Shown here: positions 61,756 to 64,000 of the stretch, piece after piece
How positions within the stretch are numbered: position 1 is the stretch's first letter
How the letters are laid out: every line of letters begins with the position of its first letter
Origin: Lachnoanaerobaculum sp. OBRC5-5
GTDB taxonomy: Bacteria; Bacillota; Clostridia; Lachnospirales; Lachnospiraceae
Direction: 5' to 3'
Length of the DNA: 64,000 nucleotides
Assembly (NCBI RefSeq): GCF_000296385.1
Contig: NZ_JH815185.1
Span: 227,960 to 291,959, forward strand
Program-made: the position numbers and the translations under genes
Notes under the pieces: generated by a model
Told to the model about the DNA's origin: nothing
Seen by the model: only the letters and a program-made list of their open reading frames with translations
The model's database searches: none

Positions 61756-62322
61756 TTATATATTTGAAGCTATTTGTGATATTTTTTTCAATAGGCTTTC
61801 CCTTTTTTCCTGTGAGGATGACTCTACAGTAGCTAATGAGGTTAATTTAGCAGGTGTAATACCGCAGGGCTTTAAAATCTGATTTTTTAAAACCTTGCCG
61901 TAATCATTAAAGAAAGGCAATACAATGGCAGGTGCATCCATAGTAGTGATAATCCATGCGGATTTGCCCTTTAAATGCCCTTCAAGTCCTATTTTTTTAT
62001 AAGAATAAGCAAAACCGGATACAAACACTCTGTCGATAAAGCCCTTCAAAATAGCAGGCATACCGCTCCACCATATAGGGAAGATAAAGATAAGCTTATC
62101 GGCTTCTTTGATCATATCACGATATTTGCAAGTCTCCGGACTTTTTGCAAGATCACGCCTTTTATTTTCTTCATCAAATTTCAGTACAGGATCAAAATTT
62201 TCTTTATATAAGTCTATGGTTTTAATCTTATGTGTAGACGGAATAGAACTTTCCACCTGCTTTAGTATTGCATTATTAAAACTTTTACAATTTGGATGTG
62301 CGTAAATAATCAAAATATTCAT
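61756..62322 (-). CDS. NAD(P)H-dependent flavin oxidoreductase (quinone reductase-like)
   Basis: The 188-residue flavodoxin-fold protein shows ILIIYAHPNCKSFNNAIL at the N-terminus (FMN phosphate loop) and the family motif FIFPIWWSGMPAILKGFIDR (about 79-98). It resembles NQO/KefG/MdaB-type quinone reductases that detoxify quinones or electrophiles. Its start overlaps the TetR gene stop by 4 bp (ATGA), so it is very likely the TetR target and co-expressed. Confidence 0.85.
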   Translation of the reverse strand: MNILIIYAHPNCKSFNNAILKQVESSIPSTHKIKTIDLYKENFDPVLKFDEENKRRDLAKSPETCKYRDMIKEADKLIFIFPIWWSGMPAILKGFIDRVFVSGFAYSYKKIGLEGHLKGKSAWIITTMDAPAIVLPFFNDYGKVLKNQILKPCGITPAKLTSLATVESSSQEKRESLLKKISQIASNI

Positions 62323-62915
62323 TTTCTTTCTCCTTTAATATAGATATCAAGCATATGCCTGATAGTACTTTGTATGGTTACATTATCCAGTTCATTTCCT
62401 ATAGGGCTTCCTGAGATTACAGCAAGACCGGAGATAAAACTCCAAAAGTGGAGCAGAGACTCGGCTTCGCTATTTGTAAAGTTTTCCTCTTTTCGAAGCA
62501 TCAGCACAATATGCTTAAACTTTGAAAATCCCGGGAAATCAGAGGTGTCTGAAATGGTATTTTCCGTGAATTTCATATATTTAAACGGGAATTTGATAAA
62601 TAATGCCTCAAAAAAATAAGGATATTTCTTTGAAAAAATTATCAAATTAAGTCCCATTTGAACCAGCTGTTCTCCTGCACTTTGCTGTACATCCATATCC
62701 TTAATAAGCTCATTATCAAGTAAGGTTGAAATATGCTTTAATACAACATTCAAATAATTTTCCTTGCTCTCAAAATGGCGATAAGGAGTACCATGAGTCA
62801 CTCCGCAGGATTTGGCTACGGTTCTAAGCGATAAATTATCAATTCCGGATTGCTTTATTTCTTCCACCCCGGTTAAAATAAGATCTTCTTTTAATTTTTC
62901 CGTATTTCTTTTCAT
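62319..62915 (-). CDS. TetR-family transcriptional regulator
   Basis: The 198-residue protein has an N-terminal TetR HTH (about 12-58; TVAKSCGVTHGTPYRHFESK) and an all-helical C-terminal ligand-binding domain with a TetR_C_33-like pattern (FKHIVLMLRKEENF, then SFISGLAVISGSPIGNE). It would repress its own promoter and the coupled oxidoreductase gene at the tandem 16-bp repeats upstream, and release on binding a toxic compound. Confidence 0.9.
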   Translation of the reverse strand: MKRNTEKLKEDLILTGVEEIKQSGIDNLSLRTVAKSCGVTHGTPYRHFESKENYLNVVLKHISTLLDNELIKDMDVQQSAGEQLVQMGLNLIIFSKKYPYFFEALFIKFPFKYMKFTENTISDTSDFPGFSKFKHIVLMLRKEENFTNSEAESLLHFWSFISGLAVISGSPIGNELDNVTIQSTIRHMLDIYIKGERK

Positions 62916-62931
62916 ATTCGCCTCTTCTAAA

Positions 62932-62981
62932 AGTATACACTGTCTACAATATTAGTATACACTGTCTACTTTTATTGTCAA
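62932..62981 (-). promoter_or_regulatory. Promoter with tandem operator repeats for the TetR-oxidoreductase operon
   Basis: A 16-bp sequence (AGTATACACTGTCTAC on the + strand) occurs twice, at 62932-62947 and 62954-62969, with a 22-bp period (about two helical turns). On the minus strand the promoter TTGACA (62981-62976), 16-bp spacer, TATACT (62959-62954) contains the promoter-proximal copy. Each copy is an imperfect 15-bp palindrome (GTA-N9-TAC), as expected for a dimer of a TetR protein. Confidence 0.8.
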
Positions 62982-63103
62982 GGGGAAATATAAGGTAGTG
63001 GGAGAAGTTTTATTTTATAAAATTAAAAATAATTATGATATAATAGATATTCAATATAAGAAAGAATTAGAAAGCCTATATTATAAAAACATGGAGGAGT
63101 ATT

Positions 63104-63565
63104 ATGCTCAGAGTATGGTTTGGCGACAGGGATAATGTAATATATAATACATCAGTGTATTTTAGTAATCGGTATAAAGATGGCTGGATTACAGATGATT
63201 TTGCAATGGCTGTTATTAAAGATATTGACAGGTCGGAGGTTTTGGATTCCCATACTATTAAAAGTCCTGTACTTGGACAAATTCCACCGGATAAATTATC
63301 AGGTGGGGTAAAAGCTTTGATTTTAATGAAAAATGAATCAACAAAAACATTTAATGCTTCAAACTGTGGAGATAATTGTGCAAAGTGGATTCTAAAGCTT
63401 GGAAAGGAAAGAGATTTTACCATAGCTTTATATCATATAATGGATTTTGGAAAGAAAGATTTTGAGATTCGTATTCTTAATAATAAAAATAAAAAGCTTA
63501 TTGTACATAATATGAGAGAGTTTTTGGATGTTGCGAATGATTATCTTAAGGGGAAGGTAGAATAA
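63104..63565 (+). CDS. DUF4869 protein
   Basis: The 153-residue protein matches the DUF4869 pattern as I recall it: LRVWFGDRDNVIYNTSVYF at the start, WITDDFA, IPPDKLSGGVKALILM, then the conserved NASNCGDNCAKWIL with two cysteines, and MDFGKKDFEIRIL. No function is known for the family. GGAGGA precedes the ATG. Its stop overlaps the start of the P-loop gene by one base (TAATG), so the two products are made together and may act together. Confidence 0.8.
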   Translation: MLRVWFGDRDNVIYNTSVYFSNRYKDGWITDDFAMAVIKDIDRSEVLDSHTIKSPVLGQIPPDKLSGGVKALILMKNESTKTFNASNCGDNCAKWILKLGKERDFTIALYHIMDFGKKDFEIRILNNKNKKLIVHNMREFLDVANDYLKGKVE

Positions 63566-64000
63566 TGATTGGGAAAATACGTATCAAGGTAAGCAACCAA
63601 AGAAACTCTTACGATTTTACATTAAAGCGAAATATTACTATTCTCAGAGGAAATAGCGGCACAGGAAAAACCACATTATATGATATGGTAAGAGATTACA
63701 ATAATTTGGGAAAAGAAAGTGGAGTAAAAATAAGTGGTGGAAAAATTGCTGTATTGGAAGGGAAAAACTGGGAGAGAGAGCTTGATAATTTAGAGAAGAC
63801 TGTTGTAGTGATTGATGAAGGAAGCAAATTTATATCCTCACCTGAATTTGCAAAAAAGATAGATGCCTGTGATAATTATTTTCTTCTTATAACGAGGAAT
63901 TATCTGGAACAACTGCCATATAGTGTGGATGAGATATATAGGATTAAAGGAAGGGGTAAAAATAAGAGTTTAGAAAAAATTTATTTGGATAGAGACAGAT
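63565..64000 (+). CDS. P-loop NTPase coupled to DUF4869 (3' partial)
   Basis: The frame runs open to the window edge (145 codons visible). A strand-rich start (IGKIRIKVSNQRNSYDFTL) leads to Walker A RGNSGTGKTTLYDMV (about 29-43) and Walker B TVVVIDEGSKF (about 87-97), followed by NYFLLITRNYLEQLPY, which resembles the sensor region of ABC/AAA-type ATPases. The short distance between Walker A and B (about 50 residues) suggests a compact P-loop domain. The rest of the protein lies outside the window, so its class is open. Confidence 0.7.
   Translation, partial: MIGKIRIKVSNQRNSYDFTLKRNITILRGNSGTGKTTLYDMVRDYNNLGKESGVKISGGKIAVLEGKNWERELDNLEKTVVVIDEGSKFISSPEFAKKIDACDNYFLLITRNYLEQLPYSVDEIYRIKGRGKNKSLEKIYLDRDR

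Overview
The window is low-G+C Firmicutes DNA, most likely from an anaerobic member of the Lachnospiraceae (Clostridia). The grounds are AGGAGG-type ribosome binding sites, AT-rich spacers with many strong hairpin terminators, a two-subunit iron-sulfur L-serine dehydratase, Clostridia-type housekeeping gene order (secG-rnr-smpB; the t6A genes with tex and rnz), and secreted proteins ending in aromatic-rich cell-wall-binding repeats. A genus such as Lachnoanaerobaculum is a guess only. I see no rRNA, tRNA, CRISPR array, complete prophage or transposase.

Layout. Positions 1-7200 hold the end of a secreted Ig-like protein, secG, rnr, smpB, an SOS-controlled LysM membrane protein (YneA-like), a convergent tyrosine recombinase and eno. 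Positions 7480-21490 are a surface-protein locus: a strong promoter, a leader of about 435 nt, then three secreted cell-wall-binding proteins (535, 2315 and 1649 aa). The two giants are diverged paralogues over their C-terminal halves. Positions 21600-34700 hold metabolism and stress genes: upp, a DUF3298 lipoprotein, sdaAB-sdaAA, a lone 3-hydroxyacyl-CoA dehydrogenase, a membrane-anchored FMN/FAD reductase, an Rrf2 regulator, msrAB, a sodium symporter, a fructokinase overlapping a nucleotidyltransferase-HAD phosphatase fusion, and a methyltransferase.

Positions 34700-51350 are mainly core: rqcP-hup, a CsoR-controlled copper operon (copA with a C-terminal CopZ-like domain, csoR) running into a pseudouridine synthase and an OGG-type glycosylase, a phosphohexomutase, an ACT protein with homoserine dehydrogenase, and a compact run DUF2752-DUF4190-tex-ycxB-like-tsaE-tsaB-rimI-rnz-tsaD-ispD that ends at a strong terminator.

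From about 51400 to the end the DNA looks accessory and more AT-rich by eye: small hypothetical genes, an AraC/GyrI-like regulator, an ORF6N protein, a methyltransferase, a VOC protein and an Lsa-like ABC-F ATPase. The segment with the last three is bracketed by two direct copies of a GNAT acetyltransferase gene, one carrying an exact 189-bp in-frame deletion. After this come a SAP/DUF6434 protein, a DUF4846 lipoprotein, a TetR-oxidoreductase pair with a tandem-repeat operator, and a DUF4869 gene coupled to a P-loop NTPase cut by the window edge. All functions are inferred from motifs and remembered families; no searches were run.
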